From Polyangia bacterium (lineage in GTDB: Bacteria > Myxococcota_A > Polyangia > Polyangiales > Sandaracinaceae), in contig JAUHXR010000040.1 in assembly GCA_030426845.1 (NCBI GenBank), positions 1 to 41,940 on the forward strand: a stretch of 41,940 nucleotides of DNA, read 5' to 3'. The position numbers were made by a program, and so were the translations under genes. Positions 17,982 through 25,346 of the stretch are shown one piece after another; the stretch's first letter is position 1; each line of letters opens with the position of its first letter. Below the pieces are notes generated by a model, which did not search any database, was not told the origin of the DNA, and saw nothing but the letters and a program-made list of their open reading frames with translations.

Positions 17982-18476
17982 TCAGCTCGCGTCGCAGCGC
18001 TCGAACACCGTCGGGTCGAGCGCGCGCTCCTCGTCGGCCCGGATGCACGGAACACAGTAGCCACCGCGCACCGCGTCGGGGCCCGTGCTCACGAAGCCGC
18101 GGTCGTCGGGCTCGAGGCACCGGAACCCGTCGCCGCAGTCGCAGAGCGGGAGGTTCGACCCCTGCTCGCCCGAGCAACGGCACGAGCAGAACGCGCGGTT
18201 CTCGAGCGTCGCGTCGTCGAGCGTCCGGGGATCGCCGTCGAGCCGATAGACGAGACAAGCTCGCGTGCGGCACTGCACCGAGCTCGTCTCGAGGTAGACC
18301 TCCTGGGGGTCGAAGCCGTCGTCCGGGACCTGCTCGGGGAGGCAGACGTCGCCGACGCCGTCACCGGTGCAAGCGACAAGCACGGTTGCCGCGAGGACGG
18401 TCGCGCCGAGGACGGTCGCGCCGAGGACGGTCGCGCCGAGGACGCAGGCGCGCGCCGCGCCGGCCATGATCTGCAT
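17982..18476 (-). CDS. Cysteine-rich lipoprotein with a repeat-expanded signal peptide
   Basis: 164 residues. The signal peptide carries VLGATVLGATVLGATVLAAT, with a lipobox LVAC at about 33-36. The DNA behind it is three exact 15 bp units (18,393-18,437). The mature part is Cys-rich with about 14 cysteines (CLVYRLDG, then CSCRCSGEQ, CDCGDGFRC, GGYCVPC), probably disulphide-bonded or metal-binding outside the inner membrane. I recognise no family. GAAGGAG eight bases before the ATG at 18,476 makes this start firm. Copy-number change in the 15 bp unit would keep the frame and alter only the hydrophobic core length. Confidence 0.8.
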   Translation of the reverse strand: MQIMAGAARACVLGATVLGATVLGATVLAATVLVACTGDGVGDVCLPEQVPDDGFDPQEVYLETSSVQCRTRACLVYRLDGDPRTLDDATLENRAFCSCRCSGEQGSNLPLCDCGDGFRCLEPDDRGFVSTGPDAVRGGYCVPCIRADEERALDPTVFERCDAS

Positions 18477-18577
18477 GGGGTGCTCCTTCAAACCCCGGCC
18501 GGGTGGACGCGCCGCGGGGCGCGCGCCGGGGACAGCTCGAGAGTGGAGCCGCCGCGGCCGCGCGTTGCACTGCGCGC

Positions 18578-21373
18578 TCAGTCGCCCTCGAAGCCTCCGT
18601 CGAGCGCGACCGCGGCCGCGCGACCCGGGCCAACGAGGCGCATCTCGAGCTCGACCCGGACCGTCCCCGACCGCCCCGACGTGTCGAAGCGGTGCTCCTC
18701 GACCTCGCGCGCGTCGCGCGGCACGTCGAGGCGCGCGAGCTCGTCTCCGTCCACCCGCACCGTGAGCTGCGCCGCCGCATCGTAGGGCCCCGGCGCGGCT
18801 GCGACCCGGAGGGCGAGGGCCTCGCCGGCCGGCAGCTCCCACGCGATCGTCCGCGGCGAGCGCGGCCGGTGCTGGGACGTCGGCAGGAGCAGCAGCGGTC
18901 CGTCGTGCCCGGGCGCGTGGATCCCCGCGGGGAGCCGCAGCCCGGTGCGGTGGTCGCCGTCTCCGTCGAGGATCGCGCACTCCCAGCTCATCAGCTCCCA
19001 CGCGAGGAAATCGCACGGCGCCTCGCCGAGCGTGACCTCCGCGTGCCGGACGCCCCGGGGCGTCGCGAATCGGATGGGCTCCGACGTGGCCGCCGCTCGG
19101 CGCACCCCGCCGATCACCCCGAGCGTCGCGAGGGTCACCGCCGCGGCGCCCCACGCCAACCGGGGAGACGGGGTGAGCGGGACGCGCGCGAGCGCCCACC
19201 GGCCGAGCCTCGGCAGCGCGCCGAGGGCCGCGCCCGCGCCGAGGCAGACCACCACCGCGGCCGTCGCGCTCCAGCCCGCGCCGCTGGTCCACGCCCGCGG
19301 CACGAGGAGCCCGAGCGCCCCGAGCCCGAGCGCGAGCCCGAGGAGCCGCTCGCGCCGGAGCGCCGCCCAGAGCCCACCGAGCGGGGCGAGGACCAGCAGC
19401 GGCGTCAGCCCGCGGAGCGGCCCCGGCGACGCGAAGGCCTGGGCGATGGACGCGAAGGCGGACGGCGGCGACACCTGCGCCGCCCCGAGCGCGCCGGCCA
19501 CCACGAAGTCGTGCGGCGAGGCGAAGGGGCGCCCGATCACGGCGAGCGTGACCAGCCCGTAGACCCCGAGGGACGCCGCCGTCGCGAGGCCCGCCCGCGT
19601 CGCCGCCGGGCGCCCGCCGCTCCACCACGCGGCCAGCGCCGGCAGGAGCGCCCAGGGGAGCAGCGCGTCGGCGAGCCAGGCCGAGAGCCCGACCAGCGCG
19701 CCGGCCGCGACCCAGCGCCTCGACGCCGCGAGGCGGAGCGAGAGCGCGGCGAGCGCGGCGCCGAACAGGCCCGATCCCCCCGCGATCATCGCGTCGGACA
19801 GCGGCGGCACGAGCGTCACCCCGACCGCGACGATGGCGGCGAGCCAGGGCGGCGCGACCCGCGTGAGCAGCCGCGTCGACGCGTAGACGAGCAGCGCTCC
19901 GGCGAGGAGGTGCAAGACGAGCAGCCCCGCGTAGCCGCCGAGGAGGAACGCGAGGCCGCCGAGGAGGACCGCCGGGAGAGGCGCGCGCGCGACGGGCGTG
20001 CCGAAGCGCGTGCGGGTCGCGACTGACGCGTCGCCCTGGGTGTCGCCCGGTCCGAGGCGGTCGGTGAGATCGAGAGCGCCGGCGGCCAGCGCCTCGGCGC
20101 CGACCACGTAGCCGTCGTGGCCCATCCGCTCGGGCAGCGGCGGGCTCGTGCCGAGCGTGGTGAGCGCGGCCGCGACGGCGAGCACGGCGGCCATCAGCGC
20201 GGCCGGATGAAGCCGCGCGCGCATCCGCCGCCCCGCCGCCTGCGCCGCCTTGAAGATCAGCTCGAGCGCACGGGCGAGCGCGGGGACGTGGAGCGCGAAG
20301 GCGCCGAAGAGGAACCGGTCGAAGCGCCACGGGAAGCGGCTGAACAGGAGGAACATCCCGACCGTGGTGAGGACCGTCCCGAGCACGTAGCGCGGGCGGC
20401 GGCGGATCATCGCGGCGTGGCCGACGAGGCAGAGCGCGAAGAGCCCCCAGCGGCGCGCGACGCCCCACGGCCCCGACCAGAGATCGGGGATGCCGACCGA
20501 CCACGGCGTCTCGAACGCGTCGCTGTCGCTCACCACGCCTTGGACGCCGCCCTCGACGACGAGCACGCGGCTGTAGCCGAACCACCACGGCCGCCCGAAC
20601 ATGTAGGTGTTCATCGCCGCGCCCAGCCCGAGCGCGATCGCGCCCCCGTAGACCGCGTGCAGCAGCACCTTCAGCTCGCCGCGCTCCCAGAGGATCAGCC
20701 CGCAGGGGACCGCGAGGAGGATCGAGGGCGGCTTGATCAGGACGGTGAGCCCGAGGAAGAAGCCGGCGAGGAGCCCCCGCCGGGTGACCAGCGCGTAGAG
20801 CGCGACCCCGAGCAGCGCGAGCGAGAGCACGTCGACGCTGTAGTCGTAGACGCGCGCGCGCACCCCTCCCGCGAGGAGCAGGCCGAGCGTCGCCAGGGCC
20901 GAGGCGCTCGAGGACGCGTAGGCTCGCGTGAAGCGATCGACCCCGACCGCCGCGACCGCGAAGCCGAGCAGGTTGAACAGGAGCACGCCGAAGAGCCCGA
21001 ACGCCCAGTAGAGCGGCGTCGAGAGCACCGGCATGATCCAGGGCCGGAAGTGGTACTTCTCGCCGCGCGCGCCAAGCGCGAGGTTGCTGAAGTCGGCCGT
21101 GAGGTTGTAGTTCCAGCCGAGCTCGCCGCTGTACCAGGAGTGGGCGAACGGGTCCTCGAGCGAGCCTCGATCGAGGAGATTCTCGTTGACGTTCACGTAG
21201 AACCGGCCGTCGCGGTAGATCCACGTGTTGCGGGCGAGCGGCACGGCCACCTGCGCGAGCGCGAGGAGGAACACGCCGACCGCGATCACCAGCGCGCGCG
21301 CGCCGGGTGAAGCCTCGGCCTCCGCTCCCGGTCGGGGGCTCGCGTCCGCGGCGGTCGGCGCGGCGTCGCTCAT
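18578..21373 (-). CDS. Polytopic membrane protein, GT-C-like glycosyltransferase candidate
   Basis: 931 residues. After a short cytoplasmic N-terminus, the first helix (ALVIAVGVFLLALAQVAVPL) leads to a large loop with YRDGRFYVNVNENLLDRGS, an acidic first loop like those of GT-C enzymes. About fifteen or more hydrophobic segments follow, with GLTVLIKPPSILLAVP. The last ~180 residues are a soluble beta-rich domain, probably periplasmic. GT-C enzymes move sugars from polyprenyl-phosphate donors; donor and acceptor are unknown here. The ATG overlaps the stop of the YheU-like gene as ATGA, so translation is coupled. It is third in a thioesterase-YheU-membrane protein operon. Confidence 0.8.
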   Translation of the reverse strand: MSDAAPTAADASPRPGAEAEASPGARALVIAVGVFLLALAQVAVPLARNTWIYRDGRFYVNVNENLLDRGSLEDPFAHSWYSGELGWNYNLTADFSNLALGARGEKYHFRPWIMPVLSTPLYWAFGLFGVLLFNLLGFAVAAVGVDRFTRAYASSSASALATLGLLLAGGVRARVYDYSVDVLSLALLGVALYALVTRRGLLAGFFLGLTVLIKPPSILLAVPCGLILWERGELKVLLHAVYGGAIALGLGAAMNTYMFGRPWWFGYSRVLVVEGGVQGVVSDSDAFETPWSVGIPDLWSGPWGVARRWGLFALCLVGHAAMIRRRPRYVLGTVLTTVGMFLLFSRFPWRFDRFLFGAFALHVPALARALELIFKAAQAAGRRMRARLHPAALMAAVLAVAAALTTLGTSPPLPERMGHDGYVVGAEALAAGALDLTDRLGPGDTQGDASVATRTRFGTPVARAPLPAVLLGGLAFLLGGYAGLLVLHLLAGALLVYASTRLLTRVAPPWLAAIVAVGVTLVPPLSDAMIAGGSGLFGAALAALSLRLAASRRWVAAGALVGLSAWLADALLPWALLPALAAWWSGGRPAATRAGLATAASLGVYGLVTLAVIGRPFASPHDFVVAGALGAAQVSPPSAFASIAQAFASPGPLRGLTPLLVLAPLGGLWAALRRERLLGLALGLGALGLLVPRAWTSGAGWSATAAVVVCLGAGAALGALPRLGRWALARVPLTPSPRLAWGAAAVTLATLGVIGGVRRAAATSEPIRFATPRGVRHAEVTLGEAPCDFLAWELMSWECAILDGDGDHRTGLRLPAGIHAPGHDGPLLLLPTSQHRPRSPRTIAWELPAGEALALRVAAAPGPYDAAAQLTVRVDGDELARLDVPRDAREVEEHRFDTSGRSGTVRVELEMRLVGPGRAAAVALDGGFEGD

Positions 21374-21609
21374 GCCGGGAGGTCCCGCCGCAGCACGACG
21401 TTGACCGTCTCGCTGCGCGCGTCCCACAGCACGACCGCCTCGCCGCGCTCGAGCTGGCCGCGGACCTCGGCCATCTTGGCCTCGAGGTCCGCCTCGACGT
21501 GCCCGTAGTCGGTGCCCTCGCGGGTGACGAACTCGCCGATCACGCCCCGCAGGGCCTCCGGCGACAGCTCCTCCCACGGTATGACGACGCCCTCGGGCCC
21601 CTCGTCCAT
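21370..21609 (-). CDS. YheU family (UPF0270) protein
   Basis: 79 residues, near the usual family size. The central part VIPWEELSPEALRGVIGEFV, then REGTDYG, RGQLERGEAVVLWD and ETVNVVL matches Escherichia coli YheU closely from memory (IPW-LSPE-L-IE-FV-REGTDYG and QL-GEAV). Family function is unknown. GGAGGGG at the end of the thioesterase gene serves as its ribosome site, and its stop overlaps the next ATG. Its place between a thioesterase and a membrane glycosyltransferase is unexpected and may reflect only co-transcription. Confidence 0.9.
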   Translation of the reverse strand: MDEGPEGVVIPWEELSPEALRGVIGEFVTREGTDYGHVEADLEAKMAEVRGQLERGEAVVLWDARSETVNVVLRRDLPA

Positions 21610-21615
21610 CGCGCC

Positions 21616-22029
21616 CTACCCCTCCTCGAGGTGGCGCTCGAAGAGCGCGCGGTACTTGTCGGGGATCGGCTGCCCCCGATAGCTGTCCATGCTGATGCAG
21701 GCCACCACCACGGTGCCGTGACAGACGCGCTCGCCGTCCGGGCCGCGCACCTCGAAGTGGAACGTCGCGCTCTTGCCCCCGACGCGGCGCACCGCGACGC
21801 GAGTGGTGAGGGTCTCGCCGAACCGCGCGGGGCGCTCGAAGTCCGCTTCCGCGTGGACCGCCGGCCACCCCACCCGATCGTCGTCGAGGCACGCGCGGTA
21901 GGGGAACCCCTGGGCGTCGAAGAAGTCCTCGAACGCGCAGTGGAAGAAGTGGAAGAAGCGCGGGTAGTAGACGATCCGCGCGTGATCCTCGTCCCCGAAG
22001 CGCACCTTGAGCGTGCTCTCGAACGCCAT
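21616..22029 (-). CDS. 4-hydroxybenzoyl-CoA thioesterase-type acyl-CoA thioesterase
   Basis: 137 residues, a single hot-dog domain. The N-terminal motif FGDEDHARIVYYPRFF (11-26) aligns with the FGDCDPAGIV-type motif of the Pseudomonas 4HBT enzyme; Asp15 corresponds to its catalytic Asp. VCHGTVVVACISMD forms a later strand. The family hydrolyses aromatic or short acyl-CoA esters in the cytoplasm. It starts a three-gene operon, with only 6 bp to the YheU-like gene. There is no ribosome site, but TACTCG ends 6 nt before the ATG, so the transcript may be leaderless. Confidence 0.9.
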   Translation of the reverse strand: MAFESTLKVRFGDEDHARIVYYPRFFHFFHCAFEDFFDAQGFPYRACLDDDRVGWPAVHAEADFERPARFGETLTTRVAVRRVGGKSATFHFEVRGPDGERVCHGTVVVACISMDSYRGQPIPDKYRALFERHLEEG

Positions 22030-22073
22030 GGCGCGCGAGTATGGGCAATGCCCGCCGCGATCGCCACGCCGCC

Positions 22074-22158
22074 GCGTCCCTGCGCCCGCCGCGTCCCTTC
22101 GCCCGCTGCGTCCCTTCGCCCGCTGCGTCCCTGCGCCCGTCGCGTCCCTAGGCCGCCG
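22074..22158. repeat. 17 bp tandem repeat, four copies plus a diverged fifth holding a stop codon
   Basis: Units read GCGTCCCTGCGCCCGCC, GCGTCCCTTCGCCCGCT (twice) and GCGTCCCTGCGCCCGTC. A fifth, diverged unit (GCGTCCCTAGGCCGCC) contains the SSB-like gene's stop codon at 22,148-22,150. The array lies between the divergent thioesterase start and the SSB-like stop. Confidence 0.88.
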
Positions 22159-22507
22159 CGTCGGTCGCCGAGGCCGGGCGATCGAGCACGAGCAGCTCAC
22201 GCGCGTGGATCTCGGTGTCCCAGCGAGGAGCGCCCGCGTCGCCGACCTTCCGCGTGACCAGGCGCCCCTCGACCGCCACGCGGTGCCCGGAGCGGAGGAA
22301 CCGGCTCAGCCCCTCGGCCTGGCCTCCCCACACGACGACCGAGTGCCAACCAAGGCGCTCGCGCTTCACCCCGTTCTCGTCGGGCCGCAGCTCGCTCGTG
22401 CGGACCCGCAGCCACAGCCGGTGCCTCCCCCGCTCGTGGGGGCGGTAGCGCGGCTCTCCGTCCACGCTCCCGATGAGGACGACCCGGTTCAATCCCTGAC
22501 TCGACAT
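22148..22507 (-). CDS. Small single-stranded DNA-binding (SSB/OB-fold) protein
   Basis: 119 residues. The OB-fold core is typical of SSB: LNRVVLIGSVDGEPRYRP, then LWLRVRTSE, WHSVVVWGGQAEGLSRFLRSG and VAVEGRLVTRKV. The protein ends just after the fold with LDRPASATDAAA. The acidic tail of housekeeping SSB (usually ending DDDIPF), which recruits partner proteins, is missing. This suggests a secondary SSB or a dedicated OB protein rather than the main replicative one. GGAGGTGAG directly before the ATG at 22,507 supports this start over a longer frame. Confidence 0.88.
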   Translation of the reverse strand: MSSQGLNRVVLIGSVDGEPRYRPHERGRHRLWLRVRTSELRPDENGVKRERLGWHSVVVWGGQAEGLSRFLRSGHRVAVEGRLVTRKVGDAGAPRWDTEIHARELLVLDRPASATDAAA

Positions 22508-22629
22508 TGGCTCACCTCCGCCCAGGAGCTTTGGCAAGCCGCGTTCCGGATCTGCGCCTCAACGATCTCACGTACTTACGAGCGCGGATCGGCGGATCGG
22601 GTGGCGGACCGCCGGCGGCCGCCACCCCC

Positions 22630-22789
22630 GGGACTGCTTGGTCATCTGTCGGCGGATGATCGCGACGGGCAGCGCTTTGGGGCGGTCGGCGACCGACGAG
22701 CAAGGGCTTCCCGCCCCTGCGACGAGGGCGCGGGCCGCCCGGAAGCGCTGAACGAGCGAGGGCCGTCGCCAACGTAACCGAGCAGTCCC
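22630..22789. repeat. 160 bp imperfect inverted-repeat element
   Basis: The 291 bp spacer between the SSB-like and msrC genes has no gene but holds a long imperfect inverted repeat. The ends are GGGACTGCTTGGTCA (22,630-22,644) and TAACCGAGCAGTCCC (22,775-22,789), matching at 13 of 15. A second matching pair (CAGCGCTT with GGGCGG) lies inside each arm. The right arm matches the repeat at 1,222-1,297. It would fold into a long stem-loop. No open reading frame of a transposase is present, so it is at most a MITE or a structured RNA. Confidence 0.65.
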
Positions 22790-22798
22790 AGGCCGCGG

Positions 22799-23308
22799 TC
22801 AGGCCGCGCCGAAGCGGCGCCCGAGCTGGGCGCAGATCGCCTCGAGCTCGCGCTGATCGACCTCGTCGAACGCGGCGAGATGATCGCTGTCGACGTCGAG
22901 CACCGCGAGCAGCCGCCCGTCCGGCGTGAGCACGGGCACGACGATCTCGCTGCGGGTCGTGCTCGAACAGGCGATGTGGTCGGCGAAGGCCTCGACGTCC
23001 GGGACGAGCTGGGTCCGCCGGGTACGGGCGGCCGCGCCGCAGACGCCGCGCGTGAACGCGATGCGGAGGCAGCCGTGGCCGCCCTGGTAGGGCCCGATGA
23101 CCAGCACGTCCTCGCCGGCCGCGTCGCGGAGCGCGCGGTAGAAGCCGGTCCAGTGGAAGCGCTCGAACGCGTGGTGGAGCTCGCACGCGACCGTCGCCAT
23201 CGCGGCCACCCAGTCGTCCTCGCCCTCGAGGAGCGCGTCGATCGCGCCGCGCACCTCGCGGTAGCGCGCGGCCCGGTCCTCGGGGGCGTCCGTCGCGTCG
23301 AGGGCCAT
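22799..23308 (-). CDS. msrC: Free methionine-(R)-sulfoxide reductase (GAF domain)
   Basis: 169 residues, a single GAF domain. The three cysteines of the fRMsr active site are present: C80 (GGHGCLRIAF), C90 (RGVCGAA) and C114 (DHIACSS). Their spacing (10 and 24) equals that of Escherichia coli MsrC (C84, C94, C118). SEIVVPVLTPDGRLLAVLDVDSD is the usual GAF strand pair. The enzyme reduces free L-methionine-(R)-sulfoxide in the cytoplasm. Its ATG shares a base with the stop of the upstream lipoprotein gene (TGATG), so it is translated by coupling with an envelope protein, an unusual partner. Confidence 0.93.
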   Translation of the reverse strand: MALDATDAPEDRAARYREVRGAIDALLEGEDDWVAAMATVACELHHAFERFHWTGFYRALRDAAGEDVLVIGPYQGGHGCLRIAFTRGVCGAAARTRRTQLVPDVEAFADHIACSSTTRSEIVVPVLTPDGRLLAVLDVDSDHLAAFDEVDQRELEAICAQLGRRFGAA

Positions 23309-24777
23309 CAGAACGTGGGGTCGTTCTGGGTGAGGTAGAAGCCGGTCGTCAGCCCGGGCCGGTGGAGCAGCTCCACGTCACAGCCCGTCGTCTCGCCAGC
23401 CGCGTCGACGTGCACCGTCACGTCGGCGACCCGCCACATCGTGCCGATCGCGGTGTTGCCGTTGGGGCCGCGGAAGTTGTTGACCACGTCCGGTCGCTCG
23501 CCGAAGGTCGCCACGCGGCGGCCTCCGCAATAGACATTGACAACGGGCTGAGCGGTCCCGCCGGTGAAGTTCTGGACCATGACGCGGAACGTCTCGCCGT
23601 CGCGCGGGTTGTCGACGTTGATGTTCTCGGGCAGGCCGGAGCGCCCGGGCGACAGGTTGTTGTCGATGTCGAGCCGCGGGTTCGGGCAGACGCCGAGCAG
23701 CGCGCGGAAGCGGTCGCCGTTGGGACCCTGCTCGCACTGGGCGAGCGGCGAGTCCGCGTAGCCCCAGTCCGCGCGGCTCACCGGCCCGCCGGTCACCGGG
23801 TGCGCCGCCTGCCGGACCTCGGCCTCGCAGTCGTGCCAGCCGCAGGACGCCTCGGGCAAGGCGTCGAACGCGGTGCCGCCGCTCGCGTACCACGGGGTCG
23901 TGTCGTCGGGGCGGTGGAGGAACAGGTCGAGATCCTCCGACTCGCTCTCGGGGTAGCACATCTCCACCCGCAGCCCGGGGCCCGCGACGTGGACGACCCA
24001 GGCGCAGGAGAGCACCTCGCCGCCGGGCACGGTCACCGACAGGGTGACGCGGTAGTCCCCGCTCAGACGCGGCGTGAAGGTCGCCCGCTCGCTCGCCGCG
24101 CCGGTCAGGGTGAAGCTCTCGAGGCGGGGCGCGAGCCGATCGCAGGGCCCGCCCTCGACCGACCAGCGAAAGCCCTCGGCCGGTCCCGCGTAGAACGCGC
24201 GCCCGTCGAGCAGGTAGGGCTCGAAAGGCGCGCCGTCCGGAACGCGCGGATCGCCGGGGCTCGGGCAGTCGATCATGCAGATACGGTCGGCCGAGCACCC
24301 GTTGCAGAGGTCGTCGCGGCCGGTGCACACGGACTCGTCTGGTTGCACGCCTCCTTGACACGGGCCCCACCCGCCGGCCACGCCGCAGACCTGCTGGCCG
24401 TCCTGGCACGCGCCCACCCTGCGGCGCCCGGGCGGCCCCGCGAAGCAGTCCTGCACCGCGCCCGGCTCGCACGCGCAGCCCTCGTCGACCTGCCCGTCGC
24501 AGTCGTCGTCGTCGCCGTCGCCGCAGACCTCGTCCCCGAGGCAGCCGTCCTCGACCGGGACGCAGCCGCCGTCCGGGATCGGCCCCGCGTCCGGTCGGCC
24601 TCCGTCGCCGCCTCCGTCCAGCCCACCGTCGGGCGCCTCGCCGGCGTCCGGCCCCGCGTCGCGCCCGCCGTCCATCCCCGAGCCCGGATCGAGCCCGTCG
24701 AGCGAGGTCCGCGCGCCGCAGCCGGCGGCGAGCGAGAGGAGCAAGCAGGCGAGTCGAGTCCGAACCGAGGCGCGCAC
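23308..24777 (-). CDS. Lipoprotein with DAGP linker and MopE-like metal motif
   Basis: 489 residues from the GTG at 24,777. Signal MRASVRTRLACLLLSLAAGC with lipobox AAGC, then an Asp/Gly/Pro-rich linker (DGGRDAGPDAGEAPDGGLDG). CGDGDDDDCDGQVDEGCAC resembles the Asp/Cys motifs found in MopE-like proteins and may bind calcium. The rest is a beta-rich, Cys-containing region with PKD-like strands (YRVTLSVTVPGGEVLSCAWVV) and ESEDLDLFLHRP, a pattern I associate with myxobacterial surface lipoproteins. The start is supported by TACCTT ending 7 nt upstream, although no ribosome site exists. It is translationally coupled to msrC. Confidence 0.8.
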   Translation of the reverse strand: MRASVRTRLACLLLSLAAGCGARTSLDGLDPGSGMDGGRDAGPDAGEAPDGGLDGGGDGGRPDAGPIPDGGCVPVEDGCLGDEVCGDGDDDDCDGQVDEGCACEPGAVQDCFAGPPGRRRVGACQDGQQVCGVAGGWGPCQGGVQPDESVCTGRDDLCNGCSADRICMIDCPSPGDPRVPDGAPFEPYLLDGRAFYAGPAEGFRWSVEGGPCDRLAPRLESFTLTGAASERATFTPRLSGDYRVTLSVTVPGGEVLSCAWVVHVAGPGLRVEMCYPESESEDLDLFLHRPDDTTPWYASGGTAFDALPEASCGWHDCEAEVRQAAHPVTGGPVSRADWGYADSPLAQCEQGPNGDRFRALLGVCPNPRLDIDNNLSPGRSGLPENINVDNPRDGETFRVMVQNFTGGTAQPVVNVYCGGRRVATFGERPDVVNNFRGPNGNTAIGTMWRVADVTVHVDAAGETTGCDVELLHRPGLTTGFYLTQNDPTF

Positions 24778-24944
24778 GCGGGGCAAGGTAGCAGCGGCGG
24801 GGGCGCGCGCCCTCCCTGCGAAGGCACTGTAAGGTGCCTCTGCCGATCTGTGCCACGGCCCGGCCGCGTGCCGCGGTCTGAAGCCCGCCGCGCCCGGTCT
24901 GACCCGGAAACCGACTGGCATCGGCGTTGCTCGAGGATGCCGAC

Positions 24945-25313
24945 ATGTCCAAGCTCACCGCCTGCTCCGAGTGCTCCGGATTCCTCCCGCCTGCCGCGTC
25001 CGCTTGCCCGCACTGCGGGGGCCGCGTGGCACGGTCCACCCCCCTCCCGAAGCCCCTTCGCGCCGCGCTCGCGATCGGCGCGGGCGGCCTCCTCGCGATG
25101 ACGCTGTCGGCCTGCTACGGCGGCGGCGTCGACTTCCCGCGTGACTCCGGTCCGATGTGCACCGACAACGACGGCGACGGCTACTGCGTCATCGACGGCG
25201 ACTGCGACGACGCGAACTTCGACATCCACCCGTTCGCCGCCGACCCGCTCGGCGACGGGATCGATCAGAACTGCGACATGGTCGACGGCGTCGCGGGCGA
25301 CGCGGGCCCGTAG
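24945..25313 (+). CDS. Zinc-ribbon protein with membrane segment and MopE-like C-terminus, candidate radical SAM substrate
   Basis: 122 residues. An N-terminal zinc ribbon (CSECSGFLPPAASACPHCGG) is followed by one hydrophobic segment (ALAIGAGGLLAMTLSAC) that ends like a lipobox. The C-terminal part reads DNDGDGYCVIDGDCDDANFD, then GDGIDQNCDMVDG, the Asp/Cys pattern of MopE-type repeats, and ends in GDAGP, the linker motif of nearby lipoproteins. A cytoplasmic zinc ribbon, a membrane segment and an extracytoplasmic Ca/Cys motif in one small protein is an unusual order. The ATG at 24,945 has GAGG upstream and begins the zinc ribbon directly; a TTG at 24,927 is less likely. The radical SAM gene starts 33 bp downstream. 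Confidence 0.75.
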   Translation: MSKLTACSECSGFLPPAASACPHCGGRVARSTPLPKPLRAALAIGAGGLLAMTLSACYGGGVDFPRDSGPMCTDNDGDGYCVIDGDCDDANFDIHPFAADPLGDGIDQNCDMVDGVAGDAGP

Positions 25314-25346
25314 CCCGGCTTCCCGTCACCGCGTACGCTCACCGGC

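Noticed and set aside
22512-23186. Minus-strand frame across the spacer and msrC
   Set aside because: It covers the inverted-repeat element and runs out of frame through msrC, whose three catalytic Cys and coupled start are clear.
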